Shown in pieces: positions 35,201 to 48,290 of a stretch of 64,000 bases of DNA (its first letter is position 1; every line of letters begins with the position of its first letter). The position numbers and the translations under genes are program-made. Below the pieces are notes generated by a model that worked only from the letters and a program-made list of their open reading frames with translations, was not told the DNA's origin and ran no database searches. This stretch comes from Selaginella tamariscina (lineage: Eukaryota > Streptophyta > Lycopodiopsida > Selaginellales > Selaginellaceae), in NCBI GenBank assembly GCA_003024785.1, contig PUQB01000103.1, forward strand, positions 434,001-498,000, given 5' to 3'.

Positions 35201-36667
35201 ACTAATAATGAATATGACCAAGTTTTTAACACTTCCCAACTAAGGCAATGCTTTTATAAGAAATAAAATACATGGTGATAAAATAACTCTTTGCATACTA
35301 CATTGTACAATGAGGTAAAGAGGAACAATGGTATGTACAAGCATGGGACATGAAATACATATACTACCTGACAAAGGTGAATAATAAATATAATATGAAT
35401 TTGAGATGTGGAATTCTAATCTTTTGTGAACAACATAAAAAGTTAGAATTAATATCTCGGCAAGACTGTCCACAGAATATAAAATCATAATCTTAAAGAC
35501 ATGTCTAATATTAATAAAATTAATGTAATGAAAACACACAATATAATATCTCATCAACATGAAGAAGGGCTCGACAACAAAATTGATTAAAGTAATAATT
35601 ATAAATTTTTGAAATTTGACCAAAAAAAGATAATGCAATAAAGTTCTAAAGTAGAAAAATAAACACATAGTTTTAGTCTTTGCCTCGAGCTTTTGTTAAA
35701 GAAAGATGAACTTGATAATAAATAGTTACAATATGCATTTATACAATGAATTCATAGAAATGAAAGGAGTAAACTAGAATTTTATTTGAAAAACTTAAAA
35801 ACATTTTGAAAACTCAACCAAAATGTTTACTTACAAGCATCACCACTAATACACAAAAGAATTAGTATGAATTCAAAGGGTGGAATGTGGAGGGCACACA
35901 TAAGGAGAGAAGATTTACAACCTTTACCACCAAAAAGTGGAAGACAAGTTTCACATAGTTATTCAATGCTCAACTTACATGGGTATTCAACTCTAATACT
36001 AAGATTTACCTTGAGATAAAAAGACTCTATATGTATACATGTAGGAAGAGCAAACAGAATAACTACATGATGAAACTAGAAGATGCTTAAAAATTCCCTC
36101 ATTACAATGTGAAGAAGGATAAACTAAAATTAATATTTATCTATTTATATATATGTAATGATATATCTTAATTATAACAAAATAGAACTAAAAATAAATA
36201 GATCGAAAAATAAATAAAACCTTACATCTTACATAAATTCTTTATAGGATTTAAAAATGGTACATAAATTAAAATTTAATATAATTATTTCAAAAGCAAT
36301 GTGGAGTTTTATAAGAGAACAAATTTACATTTCCATGGGATAAAATGGCATATAGATATATAAACATATAGTCTTAAAATACACACATTAAATACAGCCT
36401 GAAGATACACATAAAATACATATCAAATGGTGTTGACACAATACAAGGGTGGAATAATAATAATTTCTATATATTTTAAATAAAAGGTTATAGTTAACAT
36501 AGTTTTTCATATAAGCAACCGGACATGTAAATGATACGTGTATACAAGTACACTCCTACACATCAAAGTTAGATTAAAACTGCCCGTGCCTAAGGATATA
36601 CATCATTTCATAGTCAAGAACATGCATATATATATATATATATATATAAGAGAGAGAGAGCTATATA
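29219..36667. other. 7.4-kb AT-rich gene-free region
   Basis: Very AT-rich with short low-complexity open frames only. Around 35085-35150 one frame reads EMYLYLLLYINNLLLF, faintly like the copia RT YVDD box with the aspartates lost, so an ancient Ty1/copia relic is possible. GAGCATCTCCA at 31320, a word common in plant MITE ends, stands alone. A (CA)n tract lies at 33283-33304. Confidence 0.6.
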
Positions 36668-36835
36668 CAGTATAACCTGTTTAAATTAAACTGCCGGGAC
36701 CAAAAAATTATATTAATTTAAACAGATTATTAATTTAGATAGGTTAATTGAATAAAATAATTAAAGTTGGAACTAAAGAATTATATTAATTTAAATAATA
36801 TTAATTTAGATAAAAGATGATACATTATTACCTGG
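36668..36835 (+). mobile_element. single end of a pogo/Emigrant-like DNA transposon or MITE
   Basis: TA followed by CAGTATAACCTGTTTAAATT at 36668 resembles the plant pogo-like (Lemi1/Emigrant) terminal repeat CAGTARAACCTCTATAAATT, and the following bases repeat TTATATTAATTTAAA and ATTAATTTAGATA in the same family style. The target dinucleotide TA is present on the left. I cannot find the opposite inverted end, so the right border is a guess and the copy is truncated. Confidence 0.5.
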
Positions 36836-37630
36836 TCCTGGACGTTGTTAACAGTTGCAACAAACATCCATTGAACGAGTGCTACTTGGAACTATTTTAT
36901 TGGAACAAAACTAATTATATGTACTAGTTGAACACACACAACACACACACAACACACGACATGTGTTGATGACTCATTTAGCTATGACTCACTTATAAAG
37001 ACGGAGATTCGTAGTATAAAAGTTTAAAAGATTAAGATGTTTAACATCTTAATGACATGTTTAGTAGAAAGAGGCTCAATCATAGAGCTATATATATGTT
37101 TATTAGCTAAGCTGATACAGGGTCATTTTCACGGGTTGAGATGGATTGCGCTGGAATCTATAGTAATCGAACAACTCAACAACATCAGTACTCTTAGTAT
37201 ATTCCCGTATTAACATTTCCTATAGGGAGCATCACATGAACACTCACATGGGCCAACAGCAATGCTTACAATTTATCTACACTCCCCACAAATAAAATAT
37301 TATCCCTGCTAATCAAACTAGCTTACATTAAATATAATTAATTTCACATGGCCCTCCAGTAGAGAGCTGTATGCATGTATATTAACAAGTTTATAAGTTA
37401 ATTAAGATAGTTTTGAACACACTTGGCTTCAAAGGTGGAAAACACATATCCCAAGAATGGTTTAACACTCTAAAGCTTAAGGTCATGCAATCTCCTGCCT
37501 TATGGAAAAGGGCGCCTAGAAAATGTCCTAAGTCTCCATCTTACAATAGTATAATATGAAGTAAAATACTTGATATATATATATTAAGAATGCTACTGCG
37601 AGAAAGATACCTTGATTCATTCTAGCTCGA
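36836..37630. other. spacer and promoter region of the NPH3 gene
   Basis: AT-rich, with an ACACACAACACACACACAAC tract near 36935. No gene is seen. A TATATATATA tract at 37574-37583 precedes the coding start by about 50 bp. Confidence 0.5.
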
Positions 37631-40298
37631 TGGCACGGAATGATAAGCTTTCGTCCCACAAGCGTGGCTCGACATCATCATCTCTGTCCTCGTCTTCGGT
37701 TGCCGGTGGCGCTGCTGCAAAAAGAACTGTCGAATGGTCTGTGCTATACAGCAAAGCCTTATCAGGGAGCTGACTATGCTGTTCTTGTGTAATCTCTGCA
37801 GGGTAATGACATCAGATGTCCCAACAGATATCTCAGTGGAAGTTGCTGGTACAAGCTTTGCACTTCACAAGGTACGTACATTATACACACCAAACACATA
37901 CAGTTTTCTTACCAAGCTCAACTATGAACAGTTTCCTCTTGTATCGAGAAGTGGAAGAATCAGGAAGCTCGTGGTGGAGACTCGAGACCTGGATCCATCA
38001 CAGATTAAGCTGCTCGAAATCCCAGGCGGAGCCGAGGTGTTCGAGCTCGTGGCAAAGTTCTGTTACGGGATCAACTTCGAGATAACAACCTCTAATGTGG
38101 CAGTCCTGCGGTGTGCAGCTCACTACCTGGAGATGACAGATGAGTATGGAGAAGGAAACCTGGTGTCCCGCACAGAGGCATTCCTCAGCGAGGTTGTCAT
38201 CCAAGACTTCAATGTGGCACTTGCGGTCCTGCACAACAGTGAGAGCCTCATACCTCTGGCGGAGGAGCTGAAGATTGTAAGCAGGTGTATCGAAGCAGTC
38301 TCAACCATTGCAATGGCTTCATTACCTGCAAAAGAGCAGCTCTCCACGTCAAGTCTCGACTACAACAGCTCTGGATGGATGGAGATACACAAGCCTGACT
38401 ACTGGTGGTCCGAGGACATTGCAATCCTCCGTATAGATTTCTACCAGAGAGTTTTGGCAGCAATGATGTCTAAAGGCTTGGTACATGACAGTATAGGAAG
38501 TGTACTAATGGTTTATGCACAGAGATACCTCAAGGGCCTCAATATGAGGCCTGTTATTGGGCCGCACAAAAGTAAGCTTTACGAGAAAGAAGACCACAAG
38601 GCGGTCATAACCGGATCTGTCATGGAGCAAGAACAACGGGCACTGGTGGAAACTATTGTCAGCATGCTCCCATGTGAAAAGAACTCTATAAGTTGCAGCT
38701 TCTTGTTCGGCCTGCTTCGCTCTGCCATCATCCTGGATGCCTCACTCAAGTAAATACTTAAAATCAGTATATGTATACACACACACACGCTTCATAACAC
38801 GGATACATATTTACAGCTGCAGGATTGATCTAGAACAGAGATTGGGAATGCAACTAGAACAGGCAGCGTTAGACGATCTACTAATACCCTCTCTGTCATA
38901 TGGGAGTGACACACTCTTTGACGTGGACGTGGTACACAGACTAGTGGTGAATTTCCTACAGCATAAAGAGAAGGAAGACTCACAAGCAGGTGGCTTCGAA
39001 TCTGACGGAGATGAACCCCCGTCTCAGAGCACAGCTATTAAGGTTGCCAAGCTTGTCGACTGTTACCTAGCTGAGATTGCTCCTGATACCAACCTCAAGC
39101 TCAATAAGTTTTATTCACTTGCTGAGCTCATTCCGGACTATGCCAGAGTTGTCAATGATGGCCTCTACCGAGCCATAGATATCTACCTCAAGGTAAACCT
39201 TTAATCTCTCTCCCTCTCTCTCATAATATCAAGCTCTATGTATATCTATTTACATATAACTCATGTATGCACTGTTCATAATACATGTATCCATACATTG
39301 CAATATGCTCAGCTATTCCACCTATAAATTCAAAATGCCGCTGTTACTACACACACACACAATCAATCAACTTGAGTGCTATCTATACGTGTTGTTAAGC
39401 TAGAAATATGTGCTTAGAAACTGAACTTGTGTCAAGCACATTTATTATACAAAATTGGTGCACACTGTTCTTTAAGTGTACATATGTATTATCAATACAC
39501 TGGCACACACAGACATTTGTGTTTGTGTATGTGTTTAACAACAAATATGCTTACCAAACCCAGTAAACAGCAAATTTCGTGTTATCATATGTTGCAAGTT
39601 CTTATTAAGGACATACACACGCCAGACAATGTGTGCGTGCGTGTGAAAGTACATCTGTATAACGCTAAATTACAAAGCCAATGTAATATCATGCCAATAC
39701 TAATTTGTATATACTGGTCGTTCTTACATAGTGTCCCTCTTAACTAGTTTTACCTGTTATAACGCAGGCACACCCAAACCTCACGGAGAGCGAAAGAAGG
39801 AAGATATGCAAGCTCATGGACGTGCAGAAGCTATCACAGGAAGCATGTTCCCACGCAGCACAGAACGAGAGACTCCCAGTTCAAGTGGTGGTCCAGGTGC
39901 TCTACTTTGAACAAGTGAGGCTCCGAGCAGCAATGGCAGCGTCAATGATGGACGGAGACCATCTAGGCCACAATTTCCACCACAAACTCGGCAGCGGTGC
40001 ACTGAGCGCTGCAATCTCACCCAGGGATCACTATGCCTCGATACGGAGAGAGAACAGAGAGCTCAAACTGGAAGTAGCTAGAATGAGAATGCGGCTTACC
40101 GAGCTCGAGAAAGAACACGTAAGTATGAAGCAGGAGATGGAGAAGTCGAGCTCTGCTGCACACAATTTCCTGCATTCTGTATCGAGGCGCCTCAGCAGGC
40201 TGAATCCGTTCGGATCCAGAGGGCATTCACATGTTCAACCGCCACAGACACCGGACTCTAGACTGTCCAGCCGGAGGAGACGACACTCCATTTCTTAA
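37631..40298 (+). CDS. BTB-NPH3 family protein (phototropism/auxin-transport adaptor)
   Basis: Exons are 37631-37736, 37802-37871, 37932-38749, 38817-39192 and 39768-40298; all join in frame, with no frameshift. The N-terminus is Ser-rich (MARNDKLSSHKRGSTSSS). The BTB domain runs from SDVPTDISVEVAGTSFALHK through FELVAKFCYGINFEITTSNV. The NPH3 domain covers KPDYWWSEDIAILRIDFYQR to the family signature ELIPDYARVVNDGLYRAIDI followed by AHPNLTESERRKICKLMD. A coiled coil (IRRENRELKLEVARMRMR) follows, then a basic tail. These proteins are CUL3-type substrate adaptors at the plasma membrane that work with phototropins. The last residues RRRRHSIS resemble the C-terminal 14-3-3 site of Arabidopsis NPH3. 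The intron at 37872-37931 is 60 bp and in frame, so read-through would not stop translation. Confidence 0.95.
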
Positions 40299-40769
40299 AC
40301 AGCCTCACGAACCCTAAACCTACTAACATTATGTATAAATTATCAATAATAACAATATAATATTTTAACCTAAACTTACTATATACCCTGAATATAATAA
40401 GATAAGATATTTATTAAAGCCCTAAACCATAAACCCTGGGGTTTAGGGTTTAAGAAGGCTTCCAGATTTTTCCATGACCCATACATGGGTCATGGCCAAA
40501 CTGCCGATATTTATCCAGTACCGCTCGATCAACGGCCACGATGACGCCGTCGCTAAAGATGGCCATCATTATACATCGGACGAACCCTAAAGGAGTGCCA
40601 TAGCCACATTACAGTGTGCTCCTTGCCATTTCCCATTTCCTAGTTCTTGCGGGCGCCCGCTGTTCCTCGATATAATCTGCGAGGCGCTCGTGTTCACGCT
40701 AGATTTCTAACTTACAAGGAGCTTTCATTAAATTTTCTGCTTGGATTCAACCAATTTGGGAAGCCGCGG
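40299..40769. promoter_or_regulatory. intergenic region with telo-box, upstream of HSP90
   Basis: GGGTTTAGGGTTTAAG (40440-40454) is a telo-box pair next to the inverted AAACCATAAACCC, giving a small hairpin. CCATGACCCATACATGGGTCATGG (40474-40497) is a near-perfect palindrome. The 3' end of NPH3 and the promoter of HSP90 must both lie here. Confidence 0.5.
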
Positions 40770-43700
40770 ATGAATTCTTGCTCAAGGAAGGCTCTCTCTG
40801 TGACGCTGCTGCGAACAATGGCAGTGTCCCCGGCTGCGACCTCGGTGAGAGCTCTCAGCACAGCTGCCGCGCCATTCAACGCGCGAAACAGCGATAAGGT
40901 GAGATTTTTGATAGGAAGATACATTTCTAATGTGAATCTTGTTATAGAATGCTGTTTTTCAGAGAAAATCGCAGTTTCTGCCGCTTGTGCGTGGCTCCAG
41001 ACTCATGAGCTCCGGCAGGGCGATTGCCAGCTCCAATGCCGGCCTTAGCTCTGCTTCTCAGAGTGTTGGGAAACGAGCCGACTGGAAACGGGTTAGCATC
41101 CGAGCTGAAGCGACTGTGGCCGAGGCTCCTGTTGAAACCCCTGCTGAGAAGCACCAATATCAGGCCGAGGTATGAATTTCCACGTTCTTCAGTGTATTTT
41201 GTGTAGTAGCATATTCTCGCCAGTTATGTAACTTAATATTACGATAATATTGGCAGGTCAGTCGTTTGATGGACCTTATTGTCAACAGTCTGTACAGCCA
41301 CAAGGAAGTCTTTCTTCGGGAGCTTGTTAGGTAATGTTGCATTGTATTGCACTCACTTGATCTCACGTGGGTTGCTGATGCAGTAATGCAGTGATGCATT
41401 GGACAAGCTTCGTTTCTTGAGTGTGACAGAACCGGGCTCCTGGACGGGAATCCCAATTTGGAGATTAGAATTAAAACCGACCAGGAGAAGGGAACCGTAA
41501 CCATAATGTAAGCTGTGTGTTGTTTTTTAAATAATGTATTGTAATTTTACATTGTCTGTTTTGTTCAGTGATACTGGAATTGGCATGACGAAGCAGGAGC
41601 TCGTTGAAAGCCTTGGAACCATTGCACAGAGTGGAACTGCAAAGTTCTTCAGTGCGCTCAAGGTAAATGGGTACAGTGTTGTGTGTGTACGGGTGGATGA
41701 GTGTGTATATATAGAGAGGGGAAGGAAAGGCTTCAAGATGAATCCTAACTTGTGGAAACTTATACATTTCAGGATAACAAGGCTGGAACCGGAGATAACA
41801 ATCTGATTGGTCAGTTTGGTGTCGGATTTTACTCGGCTTTCTTGGTTGCTAACCGGGTACGTCTTTGTTTATTCATTCATTTACGAATATATTTACTCAC
41901 TTGCGCTTGTCTTGTTTCAGGTTACTGTATCAACAAGAAATTCTAAGTCTGATAAACAATGGGTGTGGGAAGGAGAAGCAAACCAAAACGACTATGCTGT
42001 TTATGAAGAAACTGATCCTGAGAAGCTTGTTCCAAGGGGAACTGTGGTGACCTTGACTCTTAAGGTATGCATAGACATATAATACTGTGTGTGTGTGAGA
42101 GAGAGAGTCCTGTCATCTGAAATATTAGGCTTTTGCAGGCCGATGACAAGTTCGAGTACACCGATCCAGTCAGAATTCAGAATCTTGTGAAGAATTACTC
42201 GCAGTTCATATCGTTTCCCATTTACACTTGGCAAGAAAAGACAATAGAGAAGGAGGTAAGTCGTGCAAATTAACAGCGTGGTTAGATTAAGCTATCAAAT
42301 TGTTTGATTCTTCAGGTTGAAGATACTGAAGCTATGGAAGCTGCAGCTGCGGAAGGGCAGACACCTCCTGAAAAGGTGACATTTTTATTTACATGATGAC
42401 ATTGAAAATACATATACGCACGTATGACGATAATATATATTATATGGTGTTTTGGTTTGGTTCAGAAAATGAAGACAATCACTCAGAAAGGTTACGACTG
42501 GGAGCTGGTGAACGAAACTAAGCCCCTTTGGGTATGTCACTAACACTGTCTTAGCATCGTGGTTTTGAACTTAATAGATTTTCATGCAGATGAGGGCCCG
42601 AAAGAAATCACGCCTGATGAGTACAAGGAATTCTTCAAATCTACCTTCAAGGAGTTCCTCCCACCGCTAGGATACAGTCACTTTACTACTGAGGTACATG
42701 ATTGTATATGTATTAGTTGTGTTTATCTGTTTGATACAACGTTTACTTATATAATTGCCAGGGAGAGGTGGAGTTTAGAAGTTTGCTGTATGTTCCTGGA
42801 ATGGCACCTCTGTCGCACGAGGAGAACCAAGGTGTAAAAACGAAGAACATTCGGCTTTATGTGAAGCGTGTCTTTATTTCCGACTCTTTCGAAGGGGATC
42901 TGGTATGTTGTGTGCGTGGTGTATTATAGTCAGTATATGTATACTACATTGCTCCTTCCGGATGCAGTTCCCCCGTTATCTCAGCTTCATCAAGGGTATT
43001 GTTGATTCTAACGACCTGCCTTTGAACGTTTCTCGTGAGATCCTTCAAGAAAGTCGTATTGTTCGGATTATGAAGAAACGTCTTGTTCGTAAGTCTTTTG
43101 ATCTTCTCGATGAAATTGCCAACAGGGAGAAAAAGGAGGTAAATTATCACATATAACATGAATCGAATGTTATTAATAACACCTTTACTAAATCATATCA
43201 CAACTGTGGTTTAATCTATTACTTACTTGAATATGCTCGAGTAGGGTTGAGACTTAACGAATAAATTTGTTTTCTTACAGGATTACAAGATCTTCTGGAC
43301 ATGTTTCAGTAAGAACATCAAGTTAGGGTGCATAGAAGATGCAAACAACCATAAGAGGCTTGCTCCTCTCTTACGTTTCTTCTCTTCAAAGCACGAGGAT
43401 GACATGACGAACCTGGACAACTACATCCGTGACATGAAACCTGAACAGAATGCAATCTATTTTATTGCTGCGGATACTGTTAAGAGTTGCAAGAGTGCAC
43501 CTTTCCTTGAACAGCTGCTTGCTAGAGATTACGAGGTTAGTACTTGGCTATTAATGTGTAGTATACATCTACATGTATATCTTGCATATATACTAATAAC
43601 TTGTTGGTTCTTTTCCTTGTTGATCCAATTGACGAAGTCGCTCTTACAAGCTTGCAATCCTACAAAGAGAAGAAGTTTGTGGACATAAGCAAGGAGGACC

Positions 43701-44631
43701 TCGACCTAGGTAATTTAGACTACATATACTTATGGATATGTATGCCTTGCACGTCTACATTCACACGCACGCTTTGTTTGTTTTTTGGTTTTGAAGGTTC
43801 TGGTGATGCACAAAAGGAAGCAGAAATGGAGAGAGAGTTCACCTACATGTGCGACTGGATGAAGCAGATTCTTGGTGAAAAGGTTGCTAGCGTTCAAATA
43901 TCAAACCGGCTCAACACTTCGCCATGTGTTCTTGTTACTGGCAAGCATGGTTGGTCTGCTAACATGGAGAGGTATGCATGTCAAGTATATAATTAATAAT
44001 GAATTTTTTATATTGTTGCATGAATAATATCATGGTTTGTTTCTCAGAATCATGAAAGCCCAAGCTTTGGGTGATACCAGTCAGCTGGATTACATGCGGG
44101 GAAAGAGGATATTGGAGATCAATCCCTCTCATCCGATTATTCTTGACCTTAATGTAAGTTTGTACATGAAAATGCTTTTTTATATATCAATGGTTTTAAT
44201 ATACTTATTATGAATCCCAGGAAACATGTAAGACAAGTGCACACAACTCGAAAGCGCAAGAGATTGTGGAGCTTCTGTATGAAACAGCTCATGTCTCTAG
44301 TGGATTCACTGTAAGTGTTTTTACCTTGATGACGTATATATATAAATGTCTCTCACACACACATTATGTGTACTAACTATGTGTATATGAACAGCCGGAC
44401 AATGCTTCTGAATTTGGAACAAAGATTTACGACATGATAAGTGTGGCAATGAGCGGAAAGCAGTTACTGGAGAGACAGCAGTATGCAGAGATGGATTACA
44501 CACATGACTACGGTACACAGCCGGGCGAAGCACCTGAAGACGCACAGCAGGCCCAGGTTGTGGAGCCTTCCGAGGTCAGGGGGGTGACCCATGGAAGAGT
44601 TAAGAGTTTAATTTATTACAGGTTTTGTTAA
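40770..44631 (+). CDS. plastid-type HSP90 chaperone
   Basis: About 18 exons, the first being 40770-40898, 40963-41169, 41257-41330, 41384-41507, 41569-41662, 41773-41856 and 41921-42063. A Ser/Ala/Arg-rich N-terminus ([20 protein letters not shown]) looks like a transit peptide, before [20 protein letters not shown]. The GHKL ATPase shows [20 protein letters not shown] and [13 protein letters not shown]. The middle domain has [20 protein letters not shown] and [20 protein letters not shown], and the C-terminal dimerisation part follows. This wording matches Arabidopsis HSP90.5 (chloroplast) more than cytosolic forms, and no MEEVD or KDEL end is present. One-base deletions disturb 41388 (NASDALDK box), about 41430 and about 42598. 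The last 15 codons ([16 protein letters not shown]) look non-native, so another shift may lie near 44580. Confidence 0.93.
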
Positions 44632-47600
44632 ACTAGATATTTTATATTTAATCTTTCGACTTAGAAAACGAATATAATATAAGTGTAGTGATGCTGTATA
44701 TATTTATTTGGTATATCCTAATTTTATATTGAATATTAATATTTTATGGTATACCGACAATACAGTAGTTTAAATATATAACTTAGTTAAGTCTTAAGAA
44801 CTGATAAAGTAAAATATACTAGAATATATTATGCATTTTAACTTAAAAGTAGTAATAATAAAAGAATAGAATATCTTATATTATACATTACCCATTATTT
44901 AAACATAGTAGTATAAAAATTAAAATATATTACTAATATTTTTATTTAAGATACAACAATGATGTATTATATACTCAGAATATGCGTAAATTTAATTAGA
45001 CATGTGTATGCATGTGTTTACTTAAATTATGTGTTAAACTTATCTCATCCTTGATATAATATTCAATATAAAATGTGTGCTAATACTTATTAAAATTTTA
45101 AATATATATGTGTGATTTAATTATATTGCATACTTAAATTATGTTTAAGAAATAATAATTATAGAATATAGTAATGATAGTTTCATCTCAAATAATATAT
45201 ATACATATTCATCTATTATATACATATAATTCAAATTATGCATGAATTATACTAAGTACATACTCAATAAATATAAAATATATACTATATTGAAGGTCTC
45301 TCTCTCCTCTCTCAATATATATATAATATTTATACTAAAATAAAATCATTATTAATATATTCTGGTTTTTTATATTATTAATTTTTTTAATAGTGTTTAT
45401 GTATATATAATATAACTTAGTTCCATTTTAACATAGTGAATAAAATCTTAAAGCTATTCAATTATGATATATTTTTCATATATACTGCATAACTTAAATA
45501 TATAATATATTTTAATTATTTGGGTGTTATATGAATATTCTTTACAAAGCCTAAGAAAATATTAGAATGTGGTATTTTTATGTGAATAAGAACTTAGATT
45601 TAATTTATGTATGACATATATGTGAAACCTTTTCATTATATATTGACTTTTAAATATAATAGTTGGACATTAGTAAATTATAAATTAATTTTATTAACTT
45701 ACATAACTTTTCTAAAGGTTTAAGAATAAAGGATTTACCCTAAATTATTTAAATTGTAACTCATTTATACAATCCTTAATTTAAGTATTTAATTGGTAAA
45801 TATGAAGCTTTCATACTCAATTCATTATCTTTAAAATAAAAGTGATTCTTAATTACTTTTTAAGTGATCTTGCAAAACCATTTAAAAATAATTTTATAAC
45901 CCAAAACATATTTTATTTAAAAAAAATTCTAAAATGGAAGGAGGGTGTTAAGTACTCAGGTTAAAAGTTTTAACGATGAGTAAGTGTTAATATTTTAGTA
46001 AGCATATAATGAAAAGAGCTTACTTATATTAACTAATGAAAATAAAAAGAAAGTGTTAGCACAAGTCACAAAAATGATATGTGACAAAAGAAAACACAAT
46101 TAAAAAAATTTATTGAGTTTTTCATTAATTCAAACATGTTTTTTTTTTTTTCCTCATTGAACATTTTATCATTAAACATTATAAATACAAGATTTCTCAC
46201 AAAATTCGGCTTTTTTAAATATGAATTTAAAATGAGTTCAATTATAAACATGTCGAATTTTTAATTATTACATCTTAAATATAAAAGATCGTAATGTTAT
46301 AAGAAGAAATGAGAAAACATCGTTAACATATATAAAATTATATATAATTATGAGAAAAAGACATGGTGAGCAACTATATACTTTATTTTAATAAAGATAG
46401 AAAATTCGATAACTTAGGCTTTTTAACATAAATAAAAAATTTTAAATTATTTAAAAAAAATAAGAAATCCACATCATTTAAATGACTTTAACAATTCTTC
46501 ATATATAACCCTAGCCTCAATGATGACTTTAATGGCATTACAATAAATAATAATGATTATAAAATGATAATATAGAGCTCAAAAAATAAAAATTAAAAAT
46601 TAAAAGAGTGCAAGTTTATTTTAGTGAATAAATAAAGGAACATATGAATATTGATGATGAATGTTGCATTGCAACAAAAATGTATAATTTACTAAATTGT
46701 ACGAGTTTAAGATAAAAAAAAACACAATAATCAATATAACAATTATTTTTATTGCGAATTTTTTATTATTGTATAAAATCCATTTTATGATATATATAAA
46801 TTACTTCTTTAATGATTGTTAATTATGGTAGCAACAAAAACATTTTTTAAACATTATCAGATTAACACATTGTCAAGTTAAAAAAAATATTTATAGCATT
46901 TACAATTTAATAAATTTCTTAATTATTTCTTTTATTTTTTGAATATTCGTATATAGATTTAAAATTAGTTCATTAAGTATAATTATTTTGTATATTTATA
47001 TAATCGTTGATCACTCTAAATACATTTGAAGAAGATTGCGTAACTGCCATTTCCATAATCAATAATAATTAAGAATTCTTAATCTTATTAAATTCAATAT
47101 TTATTTTGTAAAGTACTTGAAATTAATTTAAATATATTATATAAATATAATATTATAAAATAAAACATAAATTATTTAATATTTACTTCCTTTATAAAAA
47201 GAGAATGTGATATTTACATGTCATAAATAATTATAAATAATATTTTTAATTTTGAACATGATTTATATTTGCTTAATTATACATTTATAGTTTTTTAAAT
47301 GTTAAAATCTATTACACTTTTATGTGATACAAATTATTATTAAAGTGTTATATACAAGGAAAGTGTAAAACACAATAATCTCAAAAAATTAAAAATAACA
47401 ATCAAAATATTTAAAATGTTAAAGATTAATGATAAGAAGAGGATAATAATCTTATAATTCTTAAAATATTATTTATAAAAAATTAATTCTTTTTTATGGG
47501 AATATATTAGTTTATGTAATTTGTGTATTAGAAATGTTTAAACCATGTATTTTAAAACCATGTTAGCATTTGATAGTCTCTTTTTATTTTATTCACATAT

Positions 47601-48290
47601 AAAGAATGAAAATTAATTTTGAAAAAAAAGAAAACATGTTTATATTATGTTAGTTGCATATATGTATATCTGTTTTGAAAAATTATATATGAAAAGCTAA
47701 TGTACTTAAGTATTTTAAACATGTAATAATAAACTACGAAGGCATGTTTATGTATAATTACATTTGAGATCCATTTATTTATAACAATGTTATCATATAT
47801 TTATGACATATCTAGATTTTATACTTTATAATAATGGATATGAAAAAAAACAAATGAGCATTTTTACATTATAAACTTATTAACGATTCAATATATGTTA
47901 TTATTTTGTTATTTTATTTGATTATAATTATCATCAAATGTTGCAGTGGATTAAATAAAAAGAATTAACAACTTAATGAAATGGTGTTCAAAGTTTTCTT
48001 TTTAAATATTAAAATAAAAGGTTAATTACAGGTAAAAATCATTTATCAGAACAATTATAATAATTTTTAAAAGTATTATTATGATCCCTAATTAACCAAA
48101 GTTAATTATTTATAAATTAAATATATAACTGTGTTAGACATGTTACTTACAAATTACAATACACATATTGATTTCTCGTCTCTTTGTGCGTATATGCAAT
48201 CCGAATACAAAGGTTTTATAAGAATTGCACTTAAAAAATTCATTAGTTATTTATAAAAGAGTATATTAAAAGAATATACTTATATAAACT
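44632..48290. other. 3.7-kb AT-rich gene-free spacer
   Basis: No coding open frame. TATA-rich and poly-A/T rich, with a CTCTCTCTCCTCTCTC run at 45298-45313. The longest frames are low-complexity Lys/Asn/Phe translations. Confidence 0.65.

Noticed and set aside
29219-36667. A hidden multi-exon gene in the long AT-rich region
   Set aside because: No stretch of codon-like sequence with splice signals could be assembled on either strand.
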